DNA of 64,000 bases. Origin: an uncultured Porphyromonadaceae bacterium (GTDB lineage Bacteria; Bacteroidota; Bacteroidia; Bacteroidales; Muribaculaceae). The position numbers and the translations under genes were made by a program. The stretch spans positions 1 through 64,000 of the forward strand of contig CAMWLS010000004.1 in NCBI GenBank assembly GCA_947175205.1, given 5' to 3'. This document shows, piece by piece, positions 24,666-36,403 of the stretch. How positions within the stretch are numbered: the first letter of the stretch is position 1; each line of letters begins with the position of its first letter. Below the pieces are notes generated by a model. The model did no database searches. It was given only the letters and a program-made list of their open reading frames with translations, and was not told the DNA's origin.

Positions 24666-27600
24666 ATGTCACTTGTAAACATACTCAGTAAAATTTTTGG
24701 TAATAAGAGCCAGCGTGACCTCAAGGCCATAATGCCTGTGGTTAATCAGATAAACGCTCTTGGCCCTGAACTTAAGAATTTGACTAACGACCAGCTACGT
24801 GCACGCATAGATGCCGTACGCGCTGACATTGCTGCAGCAACAGCAGATGATGAGAAGGCCGTAGCTGAAATTAAAGAAGAAATAGAGAATCTGCCCTTTG
24901 ACCAGCGCCAGCCGCTGTGGGACCAGATAGACAAGCATGAGAAGAACATTCTGGATATTCTGGAAGACAAGCTGAATGAGCATCTTCCGGAAGTGTTTGC
25001 CACCATGCGTGAGACGGCTGCCAGATTTGCCGCTAATGAGGTTGTGGAGGTTACAGCCACTGACCTTGACCGCGAGCTGGCAGGTCAGAACAGAGACTTT
25101 GTAACCATAGAGGGAGACAAAGCATTATGGAAAAATACCTGGAGCGCAGGTGGAAACCCCATTACATGGGATATGGTCCACTATGACGTGCAGCTCATAG
25201 GCGGTATAGTACTGCATCAGGGTAAAATTGCTGAGATGGCTACCGGTGAGGGTAAAACCTTGGTGGCTACTCTTCCGGTTTTCCTACGCTCACTCTCTAA
25301 GCGTGGTGTACACGTGGTGACCGTGAATGATTACCTTTCAAAACGTGACTCAGAGTGGATGGGGCCTTTATATATGTTCCATGGCTCTACTGTGGACTGT
25401 ATAGATAAACATGACCCCAATACTCCCGAGCGCCGTGCGGCTTACAACTGTGATATAACTTTCGGTACCAACAATGAATTCGGTTTTGATTATCTTAGAG
25501 ATAACATGGCCATGTCACCGGAAGATATGGTGCAACGTAAGCACTATTACGCTATCGTGGATGAGGTGGACTCTGTGCTGATAGATGATGCGCGTACCCC
25601 GCTTATCATTTCAGGCCCTGTTGCCAAGGGAGATGATCAGTCATTTGACCAGTTTAATCCTCAGGTACGCAAGGTGGTGGAGGCGCAGCGCCGTCTGGTA
25701 ACCAAGATTTTATCTGATGCTAAGACCAAGCTTGCTTCAGAAGACAAGGAAGAGCGTAAGGAAGGTGCCATCCTCCTTTTCAGAGCATATAAGGGCTTGC
25801 CCAAGAACGGTGCTCTGATTAAGTTCCTGTCACAGGAAGGCATGAAGAATATCCTTCTGCAGACTGAAGCACATTATCTTCAGGATAATGCCCGCGAGAT
25901 GCCCTTTATCACTGACCCGCTGTATTTTGTTATAGATGAGAAGAACCGCAGTGTGGAACTTACTGATAAGGGTATTGATGAGCTTACCGGTAAGACAGAG
26001 GACCCTCAGTTCTTTGTGCTTCCGGACATTGCCGCTCAGCTTTCTGAGGCAGAAACCATTGCTGACCCTGCGGAGCGCGCAGCCCGTAAGGATGAGCTCA
26101 TGCAAAATTACGCCATTAAGACTGAGCGTGTACACACTGTAAATCAGCTGTTAAAAGCATACGCACTCTTTGATAAGGATGTGGAGTATGTGATAGACGA
26201 TAACAAAATCAAGATTGTGGATGAGCAGACCGGCCGTATCATGGAAGGTCGACGCTACAGTGATGGCCTTCATCAGGCTATAGAGGCTAAGGAAGGTGTT
26301 AAGGTGGAAGCAGCCACCCAGACCTTTGCCACCATTACGCTTCAGAATTATTTCCGTATGTATCACAAACTGGCAGGTATGACCGGTACTGCAGAAACAG
26401 AAGCGGGTGAGTTCTGGGACATCTACAAGCTGGATGTTGTTGCTATTCCCACTAACAGACCCGTGGCCCGTATAGACATGAATGACCGTGTCTATAAAAC
26501 CAAGAAAGAAAAATATGCGGCTGTAATAGAAGAGATAGTACGCCTGCGTGATATGGGACGTCCTGTCCTGGTGGGTACTACCTCAGTAGAAATTTCAGAA
26601 CTTCTGAAACGAATGTTGGATATGCGCCGTATAGACGCCCAGGTGCTGAATGCAAAACTGCATCAGCGTGAGGCAGAGGTTGTGGCGCAGGCCGGACGCA
26701 AGGGAATGGTAACCATTGCAACCAATATGGCCGGTCGTGGTACGGACATCAAGCTTACCCCGGAGGTTAAGGAAGCCGGAGGCCTGGCCATTATAGGTAC
26801 GGAGCGTCATGAATCCCGCCGTGTTGACCGTCAGCTTCGCGGTCGTTCAGGCCGTCAGGGTGACCCGGGTTCTTCTATATTCTTTGTGTCATTTGAGGAT
26901 CAGCTGATGCGTCTTTTTGCTACTGACTCAGTAATGAAGTGGCTTGACCGCTTTGGTCTCAAGGAAGGAGAACCCATTGAGCACAAAATGGTTAACAACG
27001 CCATAGAAAAGGCTCAGAAGCGTGTGGAGGAGAATAACTTTGGTATCCGCAAGCGCCTGCTGGAATATGATGATGTGATGAATAAGCAGCGTACATATAT
27101 ATATACGCGCCGTCATCATGCTCTTCAGGGAGAACGCATAGGCATAGATATTGCCAATATGCTTTATGATACTGTTGAGAACATGATTATTAACAATGAT
27201 GCTCCCTCCCAGTATCCTGACCTGGCACAGGACGCAATGCGCGTGCTAAGTATAGAGTTGCCTTTCACTGAGGAAGAGTATGCCAATATGAGTCGTGAAG
27301 AACGTATTGAACGGCTGCATGCAGCTGCTCAGGAGGCTTTTGACCGCCGTAATGACAGAATCCGTGAGGTGGCAATGCCGGTTATAAAGAATCTGGTTGA
27401 AAACGGTGACTATGTAGGCAAGATTATTGTACCCATCACAGACGGAAAACACAGATTCACCCTGCGTGTTGATCTTCAGGAGGCATACCGCACTGAATGT
27501 AAGTCCATCATAAAGGAGTGGCATAAAGGTCTGATGCTGGTATGCATAGATGAACTGTGGAAAGAACACTTACGTGAGCTGGATCAGCTCAGACAGTCAG

Positions 27601-28040
27601 TTCAGAATGCGTCATATGAGCAGAAAGATCCTCTGGTAATATATAAGGTTGAGTCATTCCACCTGTTTGAGAACATGCTGAATCAGCTCAATAACAAGGC
27701 TGTATCATCACTCATGCGAGCCCAGATACCTCTGCCTCCCAAGGAAAACCAGAGCGAAAGCGCCACTAACAGCTCTCAGTCTCAGCCACAGCAGGCTGCA
27801 TCCCCAAGGCAGGCTCCCGAACTGAAAGAGGCCGCTCCTGAAATGCCGCGTCAATACAATTATCGCGCCTCCAAGGCTGAACTCCCGGGCGAGGAAGCAC
27901 AGCGTCAGGCGGCATCCATGCCTCAGGGAGAACGTCCCAAACCCATGCCCATGAAGGCAGCTCCCAAGATTGGCCGCAATGACCCATGCCCATGCGGTTC
28001 CGGTAAGAAATATAAGAACTGTCACGGCAGAAATGCTTGA
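24666..28040 (+). CDS. secA: Preprotein translocase ATPase SecA
   Basis: SecA drives post-translational export through SecYEG. At 1124 residues it is long, as usual for Bacteroidota, with inserts in the first nucleotide-binding region. Walker [14 protein letters not shown] (about 190), [20 protein letters not shown], the NBD2 motif [10 protein letters not shown] and [18 protein letters not shown] are all present. The scaffold and wing domains follow. After a Gln/Pro/Ala-rich linker the C-terminal zinc-binding tail [16 protein letters not shown], which binds SecB and lipids, ends the protein. Confidence 0.98.
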   Translation: MSLVNILSKIFGNKSQRDLKAIMPVVNQINALGPELKNLTNDQLRARIDAVRADIAAATADDEKAVAEIKEEIENLPFDQRQPLWDQIDKHEKNILDILEDKLNEHLPEVFATMRETAARFAANEVVEVTATDLDRELAGQNRDFVTIEGDKALWKNTWSAGGNPITWDMVHYDVQLIGGIVLHQGKIAEMATGEGKTLVATLPVFLRSLSKRGVHVVTVNDYLSKRDSEWMGPLYMFHGSTVDCIDKHDPNTPERRAAYNCDITFGTNNEFGFDYLRDNMAMSPEDMVQRKHYYAIVDEVDSVLIDDARTPLIISGPVAKGDDQSFDQFNPQVRKVVEAQRRLVTKILSDAKTKLASEDKEERKEGAILLFRAYKGLPKNGALIKFLSQEGMKNILLQTEAHYLQDNAREMPFITDPLYFVIDEKNRSVELTDKGIDELTGKTEDPQFFVLPDIAAQLSEAETIADPAERAARKDELMQNYAIKTERVHTVNQLLKAYALFDKDVEYVIDDNKIKIVDEQTGRIMEGRRYSDGLHQAIEAKEGVKVEAATQTFATITLQNYFRMYHKLAGMTGTAETEAGEFWDIYKLDVVAIPTNRPVARIDMNDRVYKTKKEKYAAVIEEIVRLRDMGRPVLVGTTSVEISELLKRMLDMRRIDAQVLNAKLHQREAEVVAQAGRKGMVTIATNMAGRGTDIKLTPEVKEAGGLAIIGTERHESRRVDRQLRGRSGRQGDPGSSIFFVSFEDQLMRLFATDSVMKWLDRFGLKEGEPIEHKMVNNAIEKAQKRVEENNFGIRKRLLEYDDVMNKQRTYIYTRRHHALQGERIGIDIANMLYDTVENMIINNDAPSQYPDLAQDAMRVLSIELPFTEEEYANMSREERIERLHAAAQEAFDRRNDRIREVAMPVIKNLVENGDYVGKIIVPITDGKHRFTLRVDLQEAYRTECKSIIKEWHKGLMLVCIDELWKEHLRELDQLRQSVQNASYEQKDPLVIYKVESFHLFENMLNQLNNKAVSSLMRAQIPLPPKENQSESATNSSQSQPQQAASPRQAPELKEAAPEMPRQYNYRASKAELPGEEAQRQAASMPQGERPKPMPMKAAPKIGRNDPCPCGSGKKYKNCHGRNA

Positions 28041-28056
28041 TAATAAATGACTTTTT

Positions 28057-28093
28057 AGAGGGTGCGTGAGAGTTAAATTCTTGCGCACCCTCT
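28057..28093 (+). terminator. secA terminator
   Basis: A 10-bp perfect stem AGAGGGTGCG/CGCACCCTCT lies 17 bases after the secA stop. No long T-run follows. Its arm resembles that of the rpsP terminator at 63072. Confidence 0.65.
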
Positions 28094-28130
28094 GAGTTAT
28101 AAATGTGTGCGTGAGCCGTATTCCTTGCTT

Positions 28131-29090
28131 ATGAAAGTAGTCATAGCTCCTGATAAATTTAGAGGTAGCCTTACTGCTGTGCAGGCTGCGGAGGCCATCA
28201 GGCGGGGTCTGGAATGTGCTTATCCGGAGGCTGAGACAGTTTTACTACCCATGGCTGACGGAGGTGAGGGGAGTGCAATGGCACTATTCGGACCTGATGT
28301 AAAGAAAGTGAGTCCTGGAATATGGCAGAGTACTGACGGCAAGGATTGTTGCGTGGTAAGCGCGGAAATCATAGGATATGACAATTCTGAACTTATGGCT
28401 TGTGGTATTCTTGAACGCAGCTCCCGTGCTCTTGGCGAAGCCATTGAAAATGCGCTTAAGCTGAGCAGGGGCACGGTGTACGTGTGCGTTGGCGGGACCT
28501 GTACATGTGATGCGGGTGAAGGTCTTCTGAAAATTCTAAGGCCCGGTTTTGCCGGACATGACAGGGTTATGGTGCTGAGTGACGTTGATGTGCCGCTGCT
28601 GTCATCTGACAGCCACCTTGATGCTCTCTCTTTTGTAGCGCAGAAAGGTGCGTCCGCGCTTGAAGCAACTGTTCTCAGAAAGCGTCTGGAAGAGACTCTT
28701 GCCAAATATCCGGACATGTCCCATTGCCGTTTCGGAGGTGCCGGCGGAGGTGTAGGCTTTGCTCTGCATGGAGTCTTAGGCTTGTGCGCATTTCCGGGCG
28801 CAGAGTATATTATTAACCGGCATGCAGATACCCTGAAAAGCGCTGAAATGATTATCAGCGGCGAGGGATGTATAGACGCTCAGACCACAGGAGGTAAGGT
28901 TGTATCTGCCCTTGAAAAGTTTGCTGACAATAAAGGAAAATCTTTTGTGGCCTTTGCCGGTAAGGTCTCCAATTCACTTGACGGCTCCCGATATATACAA
29001 GTCACGCCTGCCGGAGTAGGGCAAGCGTGGCGTAATGCTGTCAACGCGGCAGAGTACCTTGAGGCTGCCGTGAGGAATTATTTCTCGTAA
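28131..29090 (+). CDS. Glycerate kinase, short form
   Basis: Glycerate 2-kinase (GarK/GlxK family) phosphorylates D-glycerate. The ORF track begins at a GTG at 28107; the ATG at 28131 (MKVVIAPDKFRGSLTA) is the family start. Conserved stretches are ADGGEGS, GGTCTCDAGEG (usually GGSATNDGG), DVDVPLL, QKGAS, GGAGGGVGFAL and ISGEGCIDAQTTGGKV. At 319 residues it is about 55 shorter than typical members, with loss mostly between residues 60 and 130, so substrate or activity may differ. Its 3' end overlaps the convergent foldase gene by 13 bases. Confidence 0.8.
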   Translation: MKVVIAPDKFRGSLTAVQAAEAIRRGLECAYPEAETVLLPMADGGEGSAMALFGPDVKKVSPGIWQSTDGKDCCVVSAEIIGYDNSELMACGILERSSRALGEAIENALKLSRGTVYVCVGGTCTCDAGEGLLKILRPGFAGHDRVMVLSDVDVPLLSSDSHLDALSFVAQKGASALEATVLRKRLEETLAKYPDMSHCRFGGAGGGVGFALHGVLGLCAFPGAEYIINRHADTLKSAEMIISGEGCIDAQTTGGKVVSALEKFADNKGKSFVAFAGKVSNSLDGSRYIQVTPAGVGQAWRNAVNAAEYLEAAVRNYFS

Positions 29091-29971
29091 ATCTGTATGG
29101 TCCCGTCCTTAATGCCCCTGTCATAGATGTCATTCATCATCTTAGATTCAAAGGATTTACGGTGTGAGGCGTCCAGTATCTGCCTTATTTCTTCTGTTGC
29201 AATTTCCAGGGGGGCCGGGGCACCGCTTACTCTGTAGTCAGTTAATTTCAGGAGATAAAGGAAGCCACCTGATTCATCCTCAAATGTAGGATGTGAGGAA
29301 ACGAATTCATCCGCACTGCCAAAGTCATAAGGTATGCGGGCCTCAATCTGATTCCAGTCAATCCATTTGTCTCTGAAAAAGTCATAGTGTACGGCTGATT
29401 TCAGAACTTCTTTTTCCAGACGGTCAACGTCTTCAGGTCTGTTGGACTTGTACAGTTTCCGTATAATTTCAATGTTCTCTGCCTCAACGGGTACCTTGAG
29501 ATAAATGCCTCTTACGGCCGGTCTGGCAAGCGGAACCTCAGAACCGTGCTCTGAATAATATTCAGCAATTTCACTGTCTGTAGGTGTTGACAGTGACGTA
29601 CCGTCATATACTCTGCGGGCATATTCATAGCGGATGAGTTTATTTCTGTAATCTTCCGTCATACGGTCAATTTCCGAGAGATCTAGTTCCTGAGCCGCTA
29701 TGTGTGCCAGCATCTGGTTCTCCGCCCAGCGCTTTACATAAGCACTGACAAAGCTTACACTGTCTTCCCCTGTCAGAGCCGGAGGAATGGCGCCCTTTAG
29801 GGCTTGCATGGTGAGAACCTTATCCCCAACTTTTGCAAGTATATCACCATCTGAATCCTGTTTATCCTTTGAAGAACAGGAGTATAAACATAGACCGTAA
29901 ATGCAGACTGCCGCCAGGAGGCATCCGCGCGGCCTGATAAGTTTATGACTTTTATGACGCAGAATTCTCAT
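29078..29971 (-). CDS. SurA/PpiC-related foldase lipoprotein
   Basis: A 297-residue lipoprotein with lipobox YSCS at about 32. The N-terminal helical part (LAKVGDKVLTMQALKGAIPP and following) resembles the SurA/PpiC chaperone domain. No intact parvulin active-site block is evident in the second half, so it is likely a chaperone-only relative of the neighbouring two-domain isomerase. It is read after that gene with a 32-base gap, as one operon, and would act in the periplasm on outer-membrane proteins. Confidence 0.7.
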   Translation of the reverse strand: MRILRHKSHKLIRPRGCLLAAVCIYGLCLYSCSSKDKQDSDGDILAKVGDKVLTMQALKGAIPPALTGEDSVSFVSAYVKRWAENQMLAHIAAQELDLSEIDRMTEDYRNKLIRYEYARRVYDGTSLSTPTDSEIAEYYSEHGSEVPLARPAVRGIYLKVPVEAENIEIIRKLYKSNRPEDVDRLEKEVLKSAVHYDFFRDKWIDWNQIEARIPYDFGSADEFVSSHPTFEDESGGFLYLLKLTDYRVSGAPAPLEIATEEIRQILDASHRKSFESKMMNDIYDRGIKDGTIQIYEK

Positions 29972-30003
29972 GGCGGCAGTCAGCAGCTGTTAAAGCTGTA
30001 ATT

Positions 30004-31938
30004 TTATTTACTGATACTCTCCAGTACTTTCTTGTTAATATTTACTTTGTAACGTGAGTGCAGGTCATCCAGCCAGCGCTTTTCAAGTTCATTCTGGTAA
30101 TCCGTAACCACAGCTCCACGTTCATCAGAGGCTTCCTCGGGCTGAGGAATTATACGGTCATAGACGGGAGCATAGAAGCCATAGCGGGTTGTTTCCATGG
30201 GCTTGGGACCTCCAAAACCAAGGTAGTCAGTGATGTTGTTTTCGCCCTTAGCAGCAATCACGCGCTCCACCTTAACCAGGCGCCCAAACTTGGCGCGTAT
30301 GTCCTCAACCGCAGCAGCGGGGTTTGAGGCATCAAGGGTTTTTGCATATTCCACGGCCTTGTCCAGATCCTCCTGAGTGTTGGCAAAAATGAGGACTGCC
30401 TTATATTTAGGAGCTGACCAATGATACTTATCGCGGTTAGCCTTGAAGTATTCTTCAAGACCGGCGCGGTCAGATGAGGCACGCTCCCATACATTGCGGT
30501 TTGAAATCTCATACATGAGCATACCGTCACGGTATTCATGCAGCAAGTTGCGGTAATCCTCATTAGTCTTGTCCAGATTCTCCAGCGCCAAGTCCAGTAC
30601 CTGAGCCTGCAGATGTGCCTCGGCAGCCTGACGGATGGCCTTGGCAACCTTTTCTGCATCAGCGTCAGCAGGAGCGGCCACGCTCCCCATGATGGTGCTC
30701 AGAGGAGTGCCTTTGCCGTTTACTTTAATGACAGGGGCATTCATTTTCTCCAGTTCACTTAATGCAGTCTCAAAGCTTCCGGCTTTGCGCACAGCGTTCT
30801 CTGCGCTTTTGATGGTTTTTTCTACCACCTGAGCCTTATACATGGCGCGGTAACGGTTCAGCACTGCCTGACGGGGGAGCAATGCACGTTCATCATTCTG
30901 AATAGCTTCCAGTAATTTAGGCTTCTGAACTTCAAAAGGTTCGCTGCTGCGGGCATCCAGTTTCTGAATTATATGGTACCCGAAAGCAGTGGCAAAGGGT
31001 TCAGAAATACCTCCAACAGGGAGAGCAAAGGCAACTGAATCAAATTCAGGTACCATAACTCCTGAACCAAACCAGCCGAGGTCACCTCCGCGGCGAGCTG
31101 ATCCGGGGTCCTGGCTCTCACGTCTTGCGGCATCTGCAAAATCATATGACGGGTCTAAAACGCGCTTGTAGATGGAGTCTATCTCGCGCTTTGCTTTAGC
31201 AACTCCGGCAGAATCCAGGTCTCTGGTAATTTTTAGGATATGGCGTGCATGAACTTCTCCACGTGACGGAGTGCGCTCATTCACCTTTATCAGGTGCCAG
31301 CCAAAACCGGAGTTTACCGGTTCTGAAATTTCACCAACCGGAGTGTTATAAGCCGCATCTTCAAAAGCCCAGGGATAACGTCCGGGAACCACTGTTCCCA
31401 TATCACCGCCTCTGACTGCAGATGGTTTATCAACAGAATACTCCTCAGCTACCGCTTCAAAAGTATTGGCACCGCTGATGATGACACCACGCAGGGAGTC
31501 AATCAAAGCGAGATTAGCATCAGAAGCTGTCACGCCGCGTCCCAGAGGAAGCATTATATGGCTTACTTTTACTGACTCTTTCTGATGTTCAAATGCTACC
31601 ATAGCAAGAGAATCTTCCACTGAACTGTCTTTCATATAGGGAGCTGCAAGGTCATTGCGGAACTTCTCATATTCCTCAAGGAAAGCAGCGGTTGTATCAA
31701 TGCCTGAATGGCGTGCATCAGCCACTTTGAGCTGATAATTGACAAACATATCCACGTAAGAATTAAGCGGCAGGGTGTCAGTGTGCTGGGCCTTATTCTT
31801 ATTGTAGAGATATTCAAATTCACTGACTGTGACGTCAGTGCCGTCAACAGTCATCAGAATCGGGTCAACGTTCTTGGATGCTCCCACTGCCAGAAGTGTG
31901 GCACCTATTACGGAGGCTGATACAAAAGTTTTTTTCAT
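30004..31938 (-). CDS. SurA-like peptidyl-prolyl isomerase with two parvulin domains
   Basis: A 644-residue protein with a signal-like N-terminus (VIGATLLAVGASK). The N-terminal chaperone segment has VDGTDVTVSEFEYLYNKN. Two parvulin domains follow: the first from KVSHIMLPLG to GFGWHLIKVNER, the second from EVHARHILKI to AFGYHIIQKLD, both with GGDMG/GGDLG motifs. A long helical C-terminal part (about 350-644) is typical of Bacteroidota members. Periplasmic folding of outer-membrane proteins is the expected role. It is the first gene of a two-gene leftward operon. Confidence 0.87.
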   Translation of the reverse strand: MKKTFVSASVIGATLLAVGASKNVDPILMTVDGTDVTVSEFEYLYNKNKAQHTDTLPLNSYVDMFVNYQLKVADARHSGIDTTAAFLEEYEKFRNDLAAPYMKDSSVEDSLAMVAFEHQKESVKVSHIMLPLGRGVTASDANLALIDSLRGVIISGANTFEAVAEEYSVDKPSAVRGGDMGTVVPGRYPWAFEDAAYNTPVGEISEPVNSGFGWHLIKVNERTPSRGEVHARHILKITRDLDSAGVAKAKREIDSIYKRVLDPSYDFADAARRESQDPGSARRGGDLGWFGSGVMVPEFDSVAFALPVGGISEPFATAFGYHIIQKLDARSSEPFEVQKPKLLEAIQNDERALLPRQAVLNRYRAMYKAQVVEKTIKSAENAVRKAGSFETALSELEKMNAPVIKVNGKGTPLSTIMGSVAAPADADAEKVAKAIRQAAEAHLQAQVLDLALENLDKTNEDYRNLLHEYRDGMLMYEISNRNVWERASSDRAGLEEYFKANRDKYHWSAPKYKAVLIFANTQEDLDKAVEYAKTLDASNPAAAVEDIRAKFGRLVKVERVIAAKGENNITDYLGFGGPKPMETTRYGFYAPVYDRIIPQPEEASDERGAVVTDYQNELEKRWLDDLHSRYKVNINKKVLESISK

Positions 31939-32135
31939 ATATTACTGCTGTAGAGGCTTGTCCGGACTGTGGACTGTAGCCAAAAAAGGATAATAAATTC
32001 GGTAATTTTGGTGGGCCATAAGACACACTTAGGTATAAACGGAATGACGTGTTTTTTATTGTTAGAATCACGTGTAATTTTTATCTTCTTGAATTAGTAA
32101 TACTAGGAACGGGGCATAAGTTGGTGCAGGTAATA

Positions 32136-32167
32136 TTTGATAATTCGGGGTAAAGAAATTAACTTTG
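32136..32167 (+). promoter_or_regulatory. pncB promoter
   Basis: TTTG (32136-32139), a 20-base spacer and TAACTTTG (32160-32167). Predicted leader about 30 bases. The remainder of the 264-base divergent gap shows nothing else clear. Confidence 0.75.
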
Positions 32168-32202
32168 CTGTGTGACTCAATATTTCCATTAATGAAATTA
32201 AG

Positions 32203-33411
32203 ATGTACCAGATAATTAATCACTTTACGGATGATGATTTATACAAGTTCACCATGTGCTGCGCTGTTATTGAAAATTATCCGCGCACGCAGGTGAAGTA
32301 TAAGTTTACTGACAGAGACCACATGGAATATCCGGCTGGTTTTGCGGCTGAACTGGAGCGTCAGATAGCTCTTCTTGAAACTGTGGTTATCACGGATGAG
32401 GAAATAGCATTTATGCGCCGTAAGTGTAATTATATTCCTGACTGGTTTTACAGTTTCCTGCGCGGATACAGGTATAACCGCACTCTGGTACGTGTCTCAC
32501 AGGATGAGCAGGGACACCTGGAAGTTGAGTTTGAAGGGTCCTGGAGTGATACTATACTCCTTGAAGTGAAGGTGCTGGCAATCATTTCCGAGTTGTATTA
32601 TGTTATGACCGGTCAGAACCTGAGCATGGATATGAATGACTTTTACCGGCGTTCATATGACAAGGGGCGGCGTCTGATTGAAGCCGGATGTGAGTTCAGT
32701 GATTTTGGAACGCGGCGCAGGGCTTCTTTTGAAGCTCAGAATACACTGGTCAGGGCCATGAAGGACTGTAATGGGTCTTTAACGGGCCCCGGACGCTTTG
32801 TTGGCACCAGTAACGTGTATCTGGCCATGAAACATGACCTGACTCCTCTGGGGACCATGGCTCATGAGTTTGTATGTGCCATAGCGGGAATGTACGGGCC
32901 GCAGATGGCTAACCATATAGCCATGCGCAAGTGGAGCAATACTTACCGTGGAGCACTGGGGACGTATCTCTATGATACGTATGGCTGGCGGATTTTCAGC
33001 CTGAATTTCTCTGAAGATTTCGCCAATATGTTTAAGGGCCTGAGAGTGGACAGTGGTGACAACATGGAACAGCTGCAGCTGATAGAAAGCAAATACCGTT
33101 CACTGGGCATAAATCCGGCTACAAAGCAGGTTATATTCAGCAATGCTCTGGATGTGGACAGGGCCATTCAGATTAATAATAAGGCTCAGGGCAGATGTAT
33201 TCCGTCGTTCGGTATAGGAACTCATTTCACCAATGACTTTCCCGGATGCAAACCGCGAAATATTGTAATAAAGCTGGTTGCCGTTAAAATCACGGAGTCA
33301 TGGCCTTTCTACTGCTCTACCTGCAAGCTCAGCGAGGATCATGGTAAATACACCGGTGATACTGAGACAGTCAAACGCTTTCTTGCGGCACTGCATATGG
33401 ACGGCATGTGA
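32203..33411 (+). CDS. pncB: Nicotinate phosphoribosyltransferase
   Basis: PncB makes nicotinate mononucleotide from nicotinate, PRPP and ATP in NAD salvage. The protein has 402 residues. Family motifs include FTDDDLYKFTMCCAV, FSDFGTRRRASFEAQ, FVGTSNVYLAMKHDLTPLGTMAHE and the PRPP-region LRVDSGDN, then IFSNALDVDRAIQIN and GIGTHFTND. The phosphorylated His is in the TMAHE segment. It is monocistronic with its own promoter and terminator. Confidence 0.96.
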   Translation: MYQIINHFTDDDLYKFTMCCAVIENYPRTQVKYKFTDRDHMEYPAGFAAELERQIALLETVVITDEEIAFMRRKCNYIPDWFYSFLRGYRYNRTLVRVSQDEQGHLEVEFEGSWSDTILLEVKVLAIISELYYVMTGQNLSMDMNDFYRRSYDKGRRLIEAGCEFSDFGTRRRASFEAQNTLVRAMKDCNGSLTGPGRFVGTSNVYLAMKHDLTPLGTMAHEFVCAIAGMYGPQMANHIAMRKWSNTYRGALGTYLYDTYGWRIFSLNFSEDFANMFKGLRVDSGDNMEQLQLIESKYRSLGINPATKQVIFSNALDVDRAIQINNKAQGRCIPSFGIGTHFTNDFPGCKPRNIVIKLVAVKITESWPFYCSTCKLSEDHGKYTGDTETVKRFLAALHMDGM

Positions 33412-33436
33412 TACTTCTGATTTAAATCAATATAAA

Positions 33437-33472
33437 CGGAGAGACCTTCCTGAATACAGGGATGTCTCTCCG
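33437..33472. terminator. Bidirectional terminator, pncB and guaB
   Basis: A 9-bp stem CGGAGAGAC/GTCTCTCCG with an inner CCTG/CAGG stem, followed by AAAAATAT (plus) and preceded by TTTATATTG on the minus side. It lies between the convergent pncB and guaB. Confidence 0.75.
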
Positions 33473-33507
33473 AAAAATATTTGTGTGTGGGGTTTTAATG
33501 CCGGAAC

Positions 33508-34998
<1,491 letters not shown>

Positions 34999-35023
34999 TT
35001 ACTTGGTTGAATTTTATTGCATG

Positions 35024-35031
35024 CAAAGATA
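35024..35031 (-). promoter_or_regulatory. -7 box of guaB
   Basis: The minus strand reads TATCTTTG, 37 bases before the ATG, with CTTG 19 bases further upstream. Confidence 0.65.
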
Positions 35032-35118
35032 AGCATTTTTTTCCGTTCCGCAAGCATCAAACTGCAAAAGCGGTGTAAAATCATAAAAACAGGGGGCTGG
35101 CGGAATTATAATATACAA

Positions 35119-35149
35119 CCCCGTTCTCCGGCTGGCAGCGGGAACGGGG
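35119..35149 (-). terminator. ribBA terminator
   Basis: An 8-bp stem CCCCGTTC/GAACGGGG with an inner CCG/CGG lies 20 bases after the ribBA stop. It is followed on the minus strand by TTGTATATT. Confidence 0.65.
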
Positions 35150-35170
35150 CGTTATGTTTTTAAAGTGCGG

Positions 35171-36403
35171 TCAGTCCACTTTATGAAGGTCGTGTCCCAT
35201 GCGGGTTTTCTTGGTGTGCATGTAGTAACGGTTATAGCTGTTGGGAGCCACCTCAATGGGTACATTCTCCACTACTTCCAGTCCATAGCCCTCCAGCCCC
35301 ACACGCTTGACGGGGTTATTGGTCATAAGGCGCATCTTGCGTATACCAAGATGATTGAGTATCTGGGCGCCTACGCCATAGTCACGCTCGTCAGCGCGAT
35401 GTCCCAGATGAAGGTTTGCCTCCACAGTATCCAGTCCTTCTTCCTGTAGCTTGTAAGCCTTGATTTTATCCATCAGTCCTATTCCGCGTCCTTCCTGATT
35501 AAGGTATATTACAGCGCCACGACCCTCTTTTTCAATCATCCGCAGGGCCTGATGAAGCTGCTCGCCGCAGTCACAGCGCTGGGATCCGAATATGTCACCG
35601 GTTGCGCAGGATGAGTGAACGCGTACCAGAACGGGGCTTCCGTCTGAAACATCCCCCTTAATGATGGCAATGTGTTCCAGGCCGTTGCTCTTCTGTCTGA
35701 AGGGTATGAGCCGGAAATGACCGTAGGCGGTGGGCATATCCACCTCCACGCCTTGCTCCACCAGTTTCTCATGCTCAAGGCGGTAAGCAATAAGGTCACG
35801 GATTGAAACCAGTTTCATCCCCCACTCATCAGCGCGTTTACGCAATTCCGGCAGACGGGCCATGGAGCCGTCATCGCTCATTATTTCCATCAGCGCCGCT
35901 GCCGGCTGAAGCCCTGCCAGACGCGCAAAGTCAACGCCTGCTTCTGTGTGTCCGGAACGTTTCAACACTCCGCCATCCTGGGCGTAGAGCGGATTGATAT
36001 GACCGGGACGGCCAAAGGTTTCAGGGGTTGACAGGGGGTTGGCCAGAGCACGAATGGTCTCGCATCTGTCATGGATGCTCACACCGGTACTGCATCCTTC
36101 TAACTTATCCACGGTTATGGTGAACGGAGTTCCAAGCATGGATGTATTATCATCCACCTGATGCGGTAGATTCAGACGCTTGCATGCATCAATGGTCATG
36201 GGAACGCACAGAACGCCGCGCGCATTCTTGAGCATGAAATTCACCTGCTCCGGAGTGATGAGCTCTGCGGACACAATAATGTCTCCTTCATTCTCGCGGT
36301 CTTCATCATCCACCACTATTATCATTTTACCATTGCGGAAATCTTCAATGGCTTCTTCTATCTTGTCAAGTTTTATGGCTGAGTCAGCTGTTTTCTGTAT
36401 CAT
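35171..36403 (-). CDS. ribBA: Bifunctional DHBP synthase / GTP cyclohydrolase II
   Basis: RibBA performs two first steps of riboflavin synthesis. The protein has 410 residues. The RibB half (1-205) has the acidic loop [23 protein letters not shown]-like [14 protein letters not shown] and the Cys-containing DRCETIRAL. The RibA half (210-400) has the zinc ligands [18 protein letters not shown] and the GTP-binding [11 protein letters not shown]. Its start lies 20 bases inside the 3' end of the lptF/G-like gene, so the two are coupled. No FMN riboswitch is visible upstream. Confidence 0.97.
   Translation of the reverse strand: MIQKTADSAIKLDKIEEAIEDFRNGKMIIVVDDEDRENEGDIIVSAELITPEQVNFMLKNARGVLCVPMTIDACKRLNLPHQVDDNTSMLGTPFTITVDKLEGCSTGVSIHDRCETIRALANPLSTPETFGRPGHINPLYAQDGGVLKRSGHTEAGVDFARLAGLQPAAALMEIMSDDGSMARLPELRKRADEWGMKLVSIRDLIAYRLEHEKLVEQGVEVDMPTAYGHFRLIPFRQKSNGLEHIAIIKGDVSDGSPVLVRVHSSCATGDIFGSQRCDCGEQLHQALRMIEKEGRGAVIYLNQEGRGIGLMDKIKAYKLQEEGLDTVEANLHLGHRADERDYGVGAQILNHLGIRKMRLMTNNPVKRVGLEGYGLEVVENVPIEVAPNSYNRYYMHTKKTRMGHDLHKVD

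Noticed and set aside
32000-32135. Possible regulatory RNA between foldase and pncB
   Set aside because: Only short AT-rich repeats are present and no consistent fold could be drawn.
35171-36403. FMN riboswitch for ribBA
   Set aside because: The gene is read from inside lptF/G with a 20-base overlap, and no FMN-type consensus is visible upstream.
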